NCBI GenBank assembly: GCA_017456885.1
Contig: JAFTIM010000004.1
Coordinates: 1 to 64,000 of the forward strand
Reading direction: 5' to 3'
Source: Paludibacteraceae bacterium
GTDB taxonomy: Bacteria; Bacteroidota; Bacteroidia; Bacteroidales; Paludibacteraceae
DNA: 64,000 nucleotides
The position numbers were made by a program, and so were the translations under genes. This document shows, piece by piece, positions 56,233-64,000 of the stretch; the first letter of the stretch is position 1, and each line of letters opens with the position of its first letter. The notes under the pieces are model-generated. The model was not told the DNA's origin. It did not search any database and saw nothing but the letters and a program-made list of their open reading frames with translations.

Positions 56233-57356
56233 TTCAAAATTTGATTAACAGATTCCGTTATGTAAGTTAATTGCTCAATATCCAATTCGGTATGCATAGG
56301 CAAACTTAATACGGTGTCGCTTAATTTTTCGGCAATAGGAAAATCGCCTATTGTGTATCGCCTATCTTTGTAGGCTTTCTGCAAATGCAATGGTATTGGA
56401 TAATAAACCATCGAAGGAATGCCTTTCTCTTTTAATTTTGCTTGTAGTCGATTTCTGTCAAAATCCTCTATTTTCAAAGTGTATTGATGAAAAACGTGAG
56501 TGGTATTTTGTGCTATCAGAGGCAATCTAATGTGGCTGTTGTTTGCAAATGCCTTTTGGTAAAATGCTGCTGCATTTTGTCTGTTTTGGATATATTTATC
56601 CAAATATTTTAGTTTTACGTCCAATACGGCAGCTTGAATGCTATCAAGACGGGAATTGACCCCGACAAAGTCGTGATGATAACGGACATACATTCCGTGA
56701 TTTGCAGTTGCACGGATTGTTTCGGCCAAAGAGTCATCGTTTGTAAAGATTGCACCTCCATCGCCATAACATCCCAAATTTTTTGAGGGGAAGAACGATG
56801 TACAACCAATATTGCCCATACACCCTGAACGTGCTGTTTTACCATCGGAGAATGTGTATTCGGCACCAATGCTCTGACAAGCGTCTTCTATGACAAACAA
56901 ATGGTGCTTTCGGGCTATATCAAGAATGGCTTCCATATTGGCGTTTTGCCCAAACAGATGAACGGGAATGATTGCTTTCGTTTTCGGTGTTATGGCTTTT
57001 TCTATGGCATCAATAGAAATATTAAAAGTATCATAATCTACATCGACAAGAACGGGAGTCAAGCCTAAAAGAGCTATCACTTCGGCAGAAGCTATGAATG
57101 TGAATGTCGGAGTGATTACCTCGTCGCCGGGTTTTAATCCGAGTGCCATCAACGAAATTTGCAAAGCATCAGTTCCATTGCCAACAGGTATTACATGTTT
57201 TACGTTAAGATATGTTTCCAAATTTTGTTGAAAAGTGGTTACTTTTCCCCCTTTTATGAAAGTACAAGAATTTAAGACCTCTTGTATCGCATTGTCTATT
57301 TCCGTTTTAATTCGTTCGTATTGCGAACGCAAGTCAACCATTTGTATTTCTCTCAT
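56229..57356 (-). CDS. DegT/DnrJ-family sugar aminotransferase, WbpE-like
   Basis: A 375-residue PLP enzyme. The internal lysine that binds PLP is in TSFFPSKNLGCYGDGG, with VIEDACQSIGAEY before it. It converts a 3-keto nucleotide sugar to the 3-amino form with glutamate. Start MREIQMVDLRSQYERIK is typical. Overlaps the acetyltransferase by 4 bp. Confidence 0.93.
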
Positions 57357-57368
57357 AATCAGTAGCTT

Positions 57369-59159
57369 TTAAAATCCAAAACTTAATCCGCAAGTGATGG
57401 TAAAATTTTCTCCTTGATAAAATTTGGGGGTATATAAATCCAAGTAACCTTGTTTGGTCAGTCGGTTTTCACCCTCAATAGGGTCTGATTTAGGCGTATA
57501 TCCTCGTGCATTATTCCATTCTAAATTGATGACGGCGTAAGCATTATTGAAAATCTCGTAGGTTGCTTTCAATGAAACCAAATCATTCTCCCATACCATC
57601 TCGTTGAAAGGTTTTTGTGCAATGATTGTACTGATGAGGCTTGAACCGTCGGCTCCTCTTCTGACGTATTCATAGTCTTTATATTTTCTGGCGTTCGAAT
57701 AAGAAAGATTTAGATTGAGGCTTCGAATCGGTTTGTAGTTCAATGCAACATATATTTCTTGTGCATTGTCACCTAAATAATGCCCTAAACAATAACTATT
57801 TGAAGCCCAAGTAAGCTGTTGTATGGAATGTTTGTAATTTATGATATTGGTGCGGGTAAATTCCCCTACCAACGAGAGATTTTTTAGCGGCCAATTGCTG
57901 ACATTAAACCCAACTTTATACGAAATCGGGTTTTCCTGTGGATTGTTTTTTTTCAATCGCGAAATACTAAACTCATCAATATAAACCGATGCAAATAAAT
58001 GTAAGTGTTTTATGTTTCTTGAACTTATATTAAAAAACACTTGAGAATTCTGATTCTCTGTTTGCACACCTTTTGTCAGAAGATGATCGATGGATTTATA
58101 GAATGCAATGGGAATAAAATAGGCAGCTTGAACATTTCTTTCCGCATAAATAATAGAATTCCCCAACGATAGGTCTAAACCTTTGATGGGAGTGAAGGTC
58201 AGCATATTTGCCGCGATGAATTTGTTGCAAGGTCGGTAATTGATTTTTGTACCATTCCCATTTTCTTCGATGTAATAGTTTGTAGAGTCAAGCACATTGC
58301 TGATTAACCAACCATGAATATAGTTTAACTCGAACCATGTGCACGGCTTTAAATTTAGCGTTAGCATAGGGAACGAAGGTGCTCTTCCTGAAATAATATT
58401 TGAGCAGGAATAAGAATCGCCCCAAACCAAATTGTCTTTCACCAACCCGATACTCCCCCACCATGTATATGCTTTGATGCCACCACGCATATCACTGTAA
58501 TCGCCTCCGTATTCCGCTTCCTTGTATTGACATCCGGGAAGATTGTTTAGGTAATTGTAGTTGGAAATACGGGCATCTTTAGCTGCTAATCCTGCTTTCG
58601 TATTGAGAAATTTTCCGTAATAAGATTGATCGCGATAACTTGCCCATACTGAAATATGATTTACTATTGTTGCCTGAAAATCGGCACCAAACCAACGTTT
58701 CAGAATAACACCCTTATTTGCTTTATCGGCCGTATTGGCAATTACATCCATTCCTAACAGCGGTGTTATACGGCATTTAAAGTATTTATCACGATACTGA
58801 AAAGCCGGTTGTACCAATGATAAATCGAATGTTCGCTTGTTGCTCCAATGCACATACGATTTTGGTAAAGTGTCTAATTCGATGGCATAGTCGTTCAAGA
58901 AAAATTTGAGATCGGCTTTCTGTCTTTTTGTCAAAAGGGAATCTTTTGCTTGTGCTTCAAGCAGTTTTTGAGCAATAAAATTGCGACTATAAGGTTTTGA
59001 AACTGAGTTTATGTTTATAATTCTGTCGATGGCCAATTCATCGATAAAGTCATAAATTCGATAATAGGATATATGTTGTGGTATGTTTTGTGCTACGAAT
59101 ACGTTGGGCAACAACAATATTATAGAAATAAAAGCTATTTTTTTTATAACAGCGTTCAT
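57369..59159 (-). CDS. Capsule assembly protein, Wzi family
   Basis: A 596-residue outer-membrane beta-barrel protein with an N-terminal signal peptide (AFISIILLLPNVFVAQ). It contains the Wzi features DIDELAIDR-like start (YDFIDELAIDRI), SLVQPAFQYRD, VKDNLVWGDSYSCSNIISGRAPSFP and an aromatic C-terminal strand ending in F. Wzi attaches or organises capsular polysaccharide at the surface. It abuts the sugar transferase gene directly. Confidence 0.88.
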   Translation of the reverse strand: MNAVIKKIAFISIILLLPNVFVAQNIPQHISYYRIYDFIDELAIDRIININSVSKPYSRNFIAQKLLEAQAKDSLLTKRQKADLKFFLNDYAIELDTLPKSYVHWSNKRTFDLSLVQPAFQYRDKYFKCRITPLLGMDVIANTADKANKGVILKRWFGADFQATIVNHISVWASYRDQSYYGKFLNTKAGLAAKDARISNYNYLNNLPGCQYKEAEYGGDYSDMRGGIKAYTWWGSIGLVKDNLVWGDSYSCSNIISGRAPSFPMLTLNLKPCTWFELNYIHGWLISNVLDSTNYYIEENGNGTKINYRPCNKFIAANMLTFTPIKGLDLSLGNSIIYAERNVQAAYFIPIAFYKSIDHLLTKGVQTENQNSQVFFNISSRNIKHLHLFASVYIDEFSISRLKKNNPQENPISYKVGFNVSNWPLKNLSLVGEFTRTNIINYKHSIQQLTWASNSYCLGHYLGDNAQEIYVALNYKPIRSLNLNLSYSNARKYKDYEYVRRGADGSSLISTIIAQKPFNEMVWENDLVSLKATYEIFNNAYAVINLEWNNARGYTPKSDPIEGENRLTKQGYLDLYTPKFYQGENFTITCGLSFGF

Positions 59160-60677
59160 TTAGTTGCTATGTACATGTTTAAAAACAATGTTAACTAATA
59201 TTTTCCAAAAATACTTAAAATCCGTGATAAATACACCTTTCGTTTCGCAATCATTCAGGTATTTCATTTCAGAGGCTTGTATTTCGTCTAAAGTCTTTGG
59301 CATATCGGCATAGAAAGGCGGCAACAACCCCGGTTTAAAGCGTGTCCTCTTTAATTGCAATTCTCTTGAATAGAGACTGAAATAGTGCTTGCTCAAAGGG
59401 CGAACTCCCACCAATTTCATCTCTCCTCTTAAAAGATTTATACACATTGGCAACTCGTCCAGCCAATATTTTCTCATAGTTTGCCCATAAGAAGTTATTC
59501 GTATATCGTCTTTTATTTTTCCGCCTTCGGTCAAATTATTTTTCTTATAAATATATTCCTGCAAATATTCGGCATACGGATACATCGTGCGGAATTTGTA
59601 CACGTTAAACAATTTTCCGTTTTTGCCCACACGCGGCAATTTGATAACCAATCCGTAAAATTTGTGTTCTTGCTTTTGAGGAATCGTTTTTCTTCTTGAA
59701 ATAACGAACGTAACACCGTTTATGATTTCTTCTTTTACAATTTCAAAACCACAATAGGCTAAACGTCCAAATATCTCTGTACGAGAGAAATATCGTCTTT
59801 TATTATTTTTATTTTGAAAATAGAGCCGCTGAAAGAAGAATAATTTAGGAACGATACGGTGAATGAAAATATTCCAATAATAGACTACCTTTCTAATAAC
59901 TTTTGGATTTTTTTTTAGAATGTTTTCTTGATATATTTCTTGAGAAATAAAATTGCAAACCCAAATACCATTGTCTGGTAATTTCTCGTTTACAACACAA
60001 AATAATCTATTGATACCGACAATGTTGTTGAGCAGCGAAAGATTTATGATGCAATCGTATTGATAATCGGTAAGTAATTGAAAATTTAACCGATGGATCG
60101 TTTTTGTAAGAAAAGTGTTTGTGCTGTTCAAAGGAAGATTAGACGAAAAAAACTCAAATGTTTGTTTATTTGTATTTTCGATAATCAGATTTTTTAAGGT
60201 ATTATATTTCTCGTTATCAATGTTTTGCGGAGGTGCTAATACGGATATAGGTTTTCGTTCGTTGTATATCGGAGGCACTTCGTCCATAAAAGCAGCATAA
60301 CGATAGCCTTGATAAATTAAAATGGCTATCAGATGTAAAATGATTACGATAAAAAATGACGAGAGTAAAGTAAAAAGAGATAAATCGGGATATACAAAAT
60401 AAAAATGAAATAATGCATAAGATATTGTAAATAAAAATGTTGCAAATAATTTTAAAAGCAGATTTTTGTGGGAGGAATTTTTCCAAGACGTGTATTTTTT
60501 GATACACAGAGCAAAAAGAATCCATACTCCTGTAAATACGGAATACGATATTAAATATCTTGTAATGATGATTTTATCGGAAACAATTCGCCAAAAAATC
60601 AAAATGAATATGGCAATTGCCCAAAAAGCGATGTCTAAAAAAATAAGTCCCGGCCGAATCGTATTTTTCTTCCCCAT
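59160..60677 (-). CDS. Polyprenyl-phosphate sugar-1-phosphate transferase (initiating glycosyltransferase)
   Basis: A 505-residue membrane protein: four N-terminal helices, a degenerate middle domain and a C-terminal bacterial sugar transferase domain with NVYKFRTMY, RKYWLDELPMCINLLRGEMKLVGVRP and KPGLLP. It puts the first sugar phosphate on undecaprenyl phosphate to start repeat-unit synthesis. The usual membrane re-entrant helix just before KFRTM is short here. It follows the deacetylase by 37 bp. Confidence 0.87.
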   Translation of the reverse strand: MGKKNTIRPGLIFLDIAFWAIAIFILIFWRIVSDKIIITRYLISYSVFTGVWILFALCIKKYTSWKNSSHKNLLLKLFATFLFTISYALFHFYFVYPDLSLFTLLSSFFIVIILHLIAILIYQGYRYAAFMDEVPPIYNERKPISVLAPPQNIDNEKYNTLKNLIIENTNKQTFEFFSSNLPLNSTNTFLTKTIHRLNFQLLTDYQYDCIINLSLLNNIVGINRLFCVVNEKLPDNGIWVCNFISQEIYQENILKKNPKVIRKVVYYWNIFIHRIVPKLFFFQRLYFQNKNNKRRYFSRTEIFGRLAYCGFEIVKEEIINGVTFVISRRKTIPQKQEHKFYGLVIKLPRVGKNGKLFNVYKFRTMYPYAEYLQEYIYKKNNLTEGGKIKDDIRITSYGQTMRKYWLDELPMCINLLRGEMKLVGVRPLSKHYFSLYSRELQLKRTRFKPGLLPPFYADMPKTLDEIQASEMKYLNDCETKGVFITDFKYFWKILVNIVFKHVHSN

Positions 60678-60714
60678 CAGTAAAACAAGTTGCTAAACAA
60701 AAATAGTGTTTTAT

Positions 60715-61476
60715 TTACTTAATTAGGAATCTTTTAATTAAATTTTTTAAGTTTTGAATGCAATACTCTTCAATCCATTTAAATAAGTTGTTGTTCCAAC
60801 GCTGTGGATGAGTGGTTATTAGTAATTTTTGGGGAATGATTTGGTGTCTGATGGCAGAAATAATCTCTTGTGTTGTGTGAAATTTTTCTGCAAAACAATT
60901 GTTTACCTTATCACGAACGCTGAATTTATCGCCATCCCAACATCTTCCCGTATCAGTCAGATAAAAAAAAGTATTAAAATCGGTATCGAAATAAGGTTCT
61001 CCTACGATGCCGAATTGCCGATAATCAAAGTCGTTCCATAATGTTTTGTTGTCAAATCTGCTACGTGGCGAACCATGCATACAAATTGTTGTTACGGGAT
61101 AAAATGTCCTAAAATAATTTAAACAAGATTCAAAATGTTCAATAGCTTTTGTTTTATCGCCTTTGCAAATGGTTAAATCCTCGTAATGATAACCAATCTC
61201 GTGTCCTAACGCCACAATCTGTTTGATGATTTCAGGTTGATTGCTTTTTGGTACGATGCGAAAATAATAGGTTGATTTGATGCCCATTCCTGCTTCGATA
61301 CGTGCCATTTTCAGGGAGTTTATTGGCTTTGCATCGACATCATGACGTAAAATCACACATTTTTCGACAGGTAATAATGTCTCTTTTTTGCAATAGTCCG
61401 CAAAGGTTAAAAAACAATAACCCTCTTGTCGAAAAGCCTGTAGTAATTCTGTATATATGTCGAGTGTAAAGTCCAT
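60715..61476 (-). CDS. Polysaccharide deacetylase family protein
   Basis: A 253-residue NodB-like carbohydrate esterase. It shows CVILRHDVDAK near 40 (metal-binding Asp-Asp type), ALGHEIGYHYED near 90 for the two metal histidines, and CMHGSPRS and ITTHPQRW for the rest of the site. No signal peptide, so it may act on a lipid-linked or nucleotide sugar in the cytoplasm, which is inference. Confidence 0.85.
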   Translation of the reverse strand: MDFTLDIYTELLQAFRQEGYCFLTFADYCKKETLLPVEKCVILRHDVDAKPINSLKMARIEAGMGIKSTYYFRIVPKSNQPEIIKQIVALGHEIGYHYEDLTICKGDKTKAIEHFESCLNYFRTFYPVTTICMHGSPRSRFDNKTLWNDFDYRQFGIVGEPYFDTDFNTFFYLTDTGRCWDGDKFSVRDKVNNCFAEKFHTTQEIISAIRHQIIPQKLLITTHPQRWNNNLFKWIEEYCIQNLKNLIKRFLIK

Positions 61477-61486
61477 ACAATTTGCT

Positions 61487-62488
61487 TTAGAACTCTCTTT
61501 TCAAACATTTTACTGCAAACTTACCCAATAAAAATAAGACTTTATTATTTATGTGTAAAAATCGTCCGTATTCTTTGAGTGTACCTCCAAAATCCAATTT
61601 AAAATTTCTAACACCGTAGGGTTTGTCAGGTACTCCGGCACCCATTAGGTCAAGCAACGGAATATGGTTTTTGTTGGCATAATCCATAATAGCCCAAGTG
61701 GCTATAACAGAGGGATATAATGCTTTGTATTCTTTATCATTTCCAGCTATAAACCACTCGTAAATGACTTTGTCGGTCAATATCGGACACATAGCACCAC
61801 CGATAATTTTTGCGTTGTATTTTACTAACAAAAAAACTCCTTTTTTTTGGAGAAAAAACTCATGAAAAAATTGCAATGGGAATAAAGGAGTATGAATTTT
61901 TGTTCGGTATAAATGATTCAGTATTTGATAAAAATCGTCAATTTCGGCAAGAGACGTTGCCGTTGCTATTTCTACTCCATTGTGCAACGATTTCCTTATT
62001 TGTCGGAGTTTGCTATCGGATATTTTAAAATCAGAATGACAATCAATATGAATATCGTAGTGAGGTTTATAAGAAAATGCAGTTGATTCGAAAACGGATT
62101 TCCATTGATTAAAATCGGAAAAATTTCGAATTTCAACATAAATAACCGATTTTGCTAAATTCGTAATAGTTGTTTGGAGTAATTTGGAGATTTCTTCAGA
62201 CGTAATATCCTCCGCTAGCAAAGGTCCTCCGTTGATAATCGCTCGTCGGGAGAAAAAATGCCTGATACTATTTTTATCAATAATAATGAAACCTATCAAA
62301 ACTCCTTTCAGCCTGTTTTTGGTATCGTATAACGCAAATCCGAATGGTTTCAGTAGGTCCGGTATTGATAAGAAAAAATCATAAGCCTCTATCGTTTGAA
62401 ACCAAGAAGACATTGGAGAACTTTGTAGTAATCTTTCCCATTGAGATAGCAGCTCCTTATCCGTTATGTCAACCTTAACACATGTCAT
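61487..62488 (-). CDS. FemAB/GNAT-like transferase
   Basis: A 333-residue protein with two GNAT-like halves; the second half has FHEFFLQKKGVFLLVKYNAKIIGGAMC and PSVIATWAIMDYANKNHIPLLDLMGAG, as in the FemAB/BioF2-like group that transfers amino acids or acyl groups to peptidoglycan or glycan substrates. The start is the ATG at 62488, which overlaps the epimerase stop as ATGA; the in-frame codon at 62500 is a TTG. Position in the polysaccharide locus suggests decoration of the sugar with an amino acid or acyl group. Confidence 0.8.
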   Translation of the reverse strand: MTCVKVDITDKELLSQWERLLQSSPMSSWFQTIEAYDFFLSIPDLLKPFGFALYDTKNRLKGVLIGFIIIDKNSIRHFFSRRAIINGGPLLAEDITSEEISKLLQTTITNLAKSVIYVEIRNFSDFNQWKSVFESTAFSYKPHYDIHIDCHSDFKISDSKLRQIRKSLHNGVEIATATSLAEIDDFYQILNHLYRTKIHTPLFPLQFFHEFFLQKKGVFLLVKYNAKIIGGAMCPILTDKVIYEWFIAGNDKEYKALYPSVIATWAIMDYANKNHIPLLDLMGAGVPDKPYGVRNFKLDFGGTLKEYGRFLHINNKVLFLLGKFAVKCLKREF

Positions 62489-63678
62489 TTTGAAGAACAA
62501 TAGTTAACAATATGTTTTAGAATCTTTTCAGCTGCATGAGTATCTCCATATAGAGGGGGAAAATGAATAGGTTTGTTGTATAGGGTTTGATAAGCTGTAA
62601 TGATACGGTTGTAATCGGCATTAGTCAAAATCCCTGCTCCTGTTTCTACAATTTCCACCCATTCTGTTTCCGGACGAAAAATAACAGAAGGTGTTTCAAA
62701 GAAAAATGCTTCTTTCTGCACACCTCCCGAATCGGTCATTACCATTTGAGCATGTTTTTCTAAACGGATAATCTCAAAAAAAGAAACAGGTTCTATTAAC
62801 AATAAATTTTTGCATGAATTTAGACGTTGCATAAGTTTGGAAGATAGCTTTTCTGGTAGCAGTTTTCGTGTACGAGGATGCAATGGTAACACTATTTTAG
62901 TTTGTTCTCCATTTGCTTTTCCTTCTGCAATATCAAGTAGTGCATTGAATATAGAAGTTAGGTTTTCTGCTGAATCAGTATTTGCTGGACGATGAATGGT
63001 AACAAGAACAAAATGCTTGGGCATTAGTCCTAACTGTTCAATAATATCTGATTTTTCTTCAGCCATACTAACAAAGTACATGGCATTATCATACATCACA
63101 TCTCCAGATTGAACCACATATTGTTTTTTCCCATTTGCAAAATGTACTTTTTCTGAATCTTTGCAAAAACCTGCATGTATCAGATTCTCCATCCCTTTTG
63201 TAGTAGGCGTAAACAATATGCTTGACAATTGGTCACAAACGATACGATTTATTTCTTCGGGCATAGCCATATTCCAAGAACGAAGCCCTGCTTCGATATG
63301 GAATACGGGTACATGAATTTTAGATGCCGCAATAGCTCCTGCTAATGTTGAGTTGGTATCTCCGTAGAGAACAACACCATCAAATGCAGACCCATCTATT
63401 TTTGCTTTTATCAATACATTTTCAATACCTTCTATCATTTTTGCAGTCTGCAAACCATGACTACCACTTCCTACATGCAAATTGATATCTGGATTTGGAA
63501 TACCTAATTCATTGAAAAATACTGCCGACATATTATCGTCGTAGTGTTGTCCCGTGTGAAGAATAATCTCCTCTATAAATTCTCTGTTTTCCTCATTATT
63601 CCAAGTTATTACAGCCCTAGAGAATGCCGCAGCTTTGATAATTTGAGGTCGTGCACCTATTATGGTTAAAAGTTTCAT
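62485..63678 (-). CDS. wecB: UDP-N-acetylglucosamine 2-epimerase (non-hydrolysing), WecB/WbpI-like
   Basis: A 397-residue epimerase that interconverts UDP-GlcNAc and UDP-ManNAc or the diacetamido-uronate pair. It starts MKLLTIIGARPQIIKA and contains LHTGQHYDDNMS, VFHIEAGLRSW, MPEEINR and TDSGGVQKEAFF, all typical. In this setting a WbpI-like role on UDP-2,3-diacetamido-glucuronate is equally possible; sequence alone does not decide. It follows the DUF354 gene by 17 bp. Confidence 0.9.
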   Translation of the reverse strand: MKLLTIIGARPQIIKAAAFSRAVITWNNEENREFIEEIILHTGQHYDDNMSAVFFNELGIPNPDINLHVGSGSHGLQTAKMIEGIENVLIKAKIDGSAFDGVVLYGDTNSTLAGAIAASKIHVPVFHIEAGLRSWNMAMPEEINRIVCDQLSSILFTPTTKGMENLIHAGFCKDSEKVHFANGKKQYVVQSGDVMYDNAMYFVSMAEEKSDIIEQLGLMPKHFVLVTIHRPANTDSAENLTSIFNALLDIAEGKANGEQTKIVLPLHPRTRKLLPEKLSSKLMQRLNSCKNLLLIEPVSFFEIIRLEKHAQMVMTDSGGVQKEAFFFETPSVIFRPETEWVEIVETGAGILTNADYNRIITAYQTLYNKPIHFPPLYGDTHAAEKILKHIVNYCSSK

Positions 63679-63695
63679 AAGTATACTTTATTCTT

Positions 63696-64000
63696 TTACA
63701 GAGATTCAAGAATATGTATTATTTCATTATTTATATCACCTACATGTGCGAAATATGCATTTTTTTTCTGAATCCACTCTTTTTTCTTTGGATGTTTTAT
63801 CATCTCATATATAGTAACTAATAGATTATCAAAAGTTCGAATATTTTTTAATAAACCATATTGTTTTTCTAATATAACAAAATTCGTCATATCATTAGGT
63901 CCAACAAAAGAGTTAGTTCGTATAGCAGGTACACCTAGTAGTGCTGCTTCTGTGGCCATAGTTTGGCTATCTCCGATATATAAATCAGCTCCTGATAGAA
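63696..64000 (-). CDS. DUF354 protein, C-terminal part (5' truncated by the window)
   Basis: The minus-strand frame is open to the window edge and reads LYIGDSQTMATEAALLGVPA then IRTNSFVGPND, the conserved end of DUF354 proteins, which share the fold of UDP-GlcNAc 2-epimerases and GT-B glycosyltransferases. About 100 residues are visible. It is probably the gene upstream of the epimerase in the same polysaccharide operon. Confidence 0.75.
   Translation of the reverse strand, partial: LSGADLYIGDSQTMATEAALLGVPAIRTNSFVGPNDMTNFVILEKQYGLLKNIRTFDNLLVTIYEMIKHPKKKEWIQKKNAYFAHVGDINNEIIHILESL

Overview
The window looks like a chromosomal segment of a member of the Bacteroidales (phylum Bacteroidota). 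The evidence is the set of lineage-typical proteins (DUF4293, DUF3098, DUF4270, the receiver/PPDK-N protein, a short glycogen-synthase-like protein, Wzi), the absence of Shine-Dalgarno sequences before most starts, and repeated use of the phylum promoter (a TTTG or TTG -33 box, about 19 bp, then TAnnTTTG at -7). I cannot place it below order level. Base composition is low to moderate in GC for most genes, with clear GC-rich islands at the left edge, in the restriction-modification-like locus (32.5-34.8 kb) and in a phage remnant (45.1-45.6 kb).

Layout. 0-0.65 kb holds the end of a paralogous-domain surface protein and a patch of genomic repeats. 1.1-6.2 kb is a forward run: slyD-type FKBP, aroC, lipid kinase, HD hydrolase, recR and small membrane or HAD proteins. 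6.3-11.9 kb is a reverse run: manC, a small tail-anchored protein, mutL, a GNAT, fabI and trpS. 12.0-13.5 kb has tRNA-Leu, a CcdA-like membrane protein and a Nudix hydrolase. 13.5-19.3 kb is reverse: ftsX, DUF3098, uppP, truB, queA, comEC. 19.4-23.8 kb is forward: rpsA, a broken IdeS-like peptidase, tRNA-Glu, rpsT. Then come nhaD (reverse), mfd, an XRE regulator with an unusual upstream repeat cluster, tilS and a universal stress protein.

32.5-35.1 kb is the most distinctive locus. An EcoRI-family adenine methyltransferase overlaps a DUF262-HNH nuclease by 4 bp, and the pair is preceded by a highly structured RNA region whose G-U pairs show it is read from the same (minus) strand. 35.1-40.6 kb is housekeeping (TPR protein, gyrA with leucine at the classical quinolone position, ispE, ung). 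40.7-51.4 kb is forward: DUF554, an unknown GT-like/UGM-like pair, an S41 lipoprotein peptidase, a well-delimited candidate small RNA, DUF2461, glgB and the receiver/PPDK-N protein. 52.1-52.3 kb holds a second long rod-like RNA candidate, followed by a glycogen-synthase-like protein and a DUF4270 lipoprotein.

54.7-64.0 kb is the distal part of a surface polysaccharide locus read leftward: DUF354 protein (cut by the window edge), UDP-GlcNAc 2-epimerase, FemAB-like transferase, deacetylase, initiating sugar transferase, Wzi, then aminotransferase, acetyltransferase and dehydrogenase resembling WbpE, WbpD and WbpB. Together these imply a UDP-2,3-diacetamido-hexuronic acid precursor. All family assignments are by reading the protein sequences; no database search was run.
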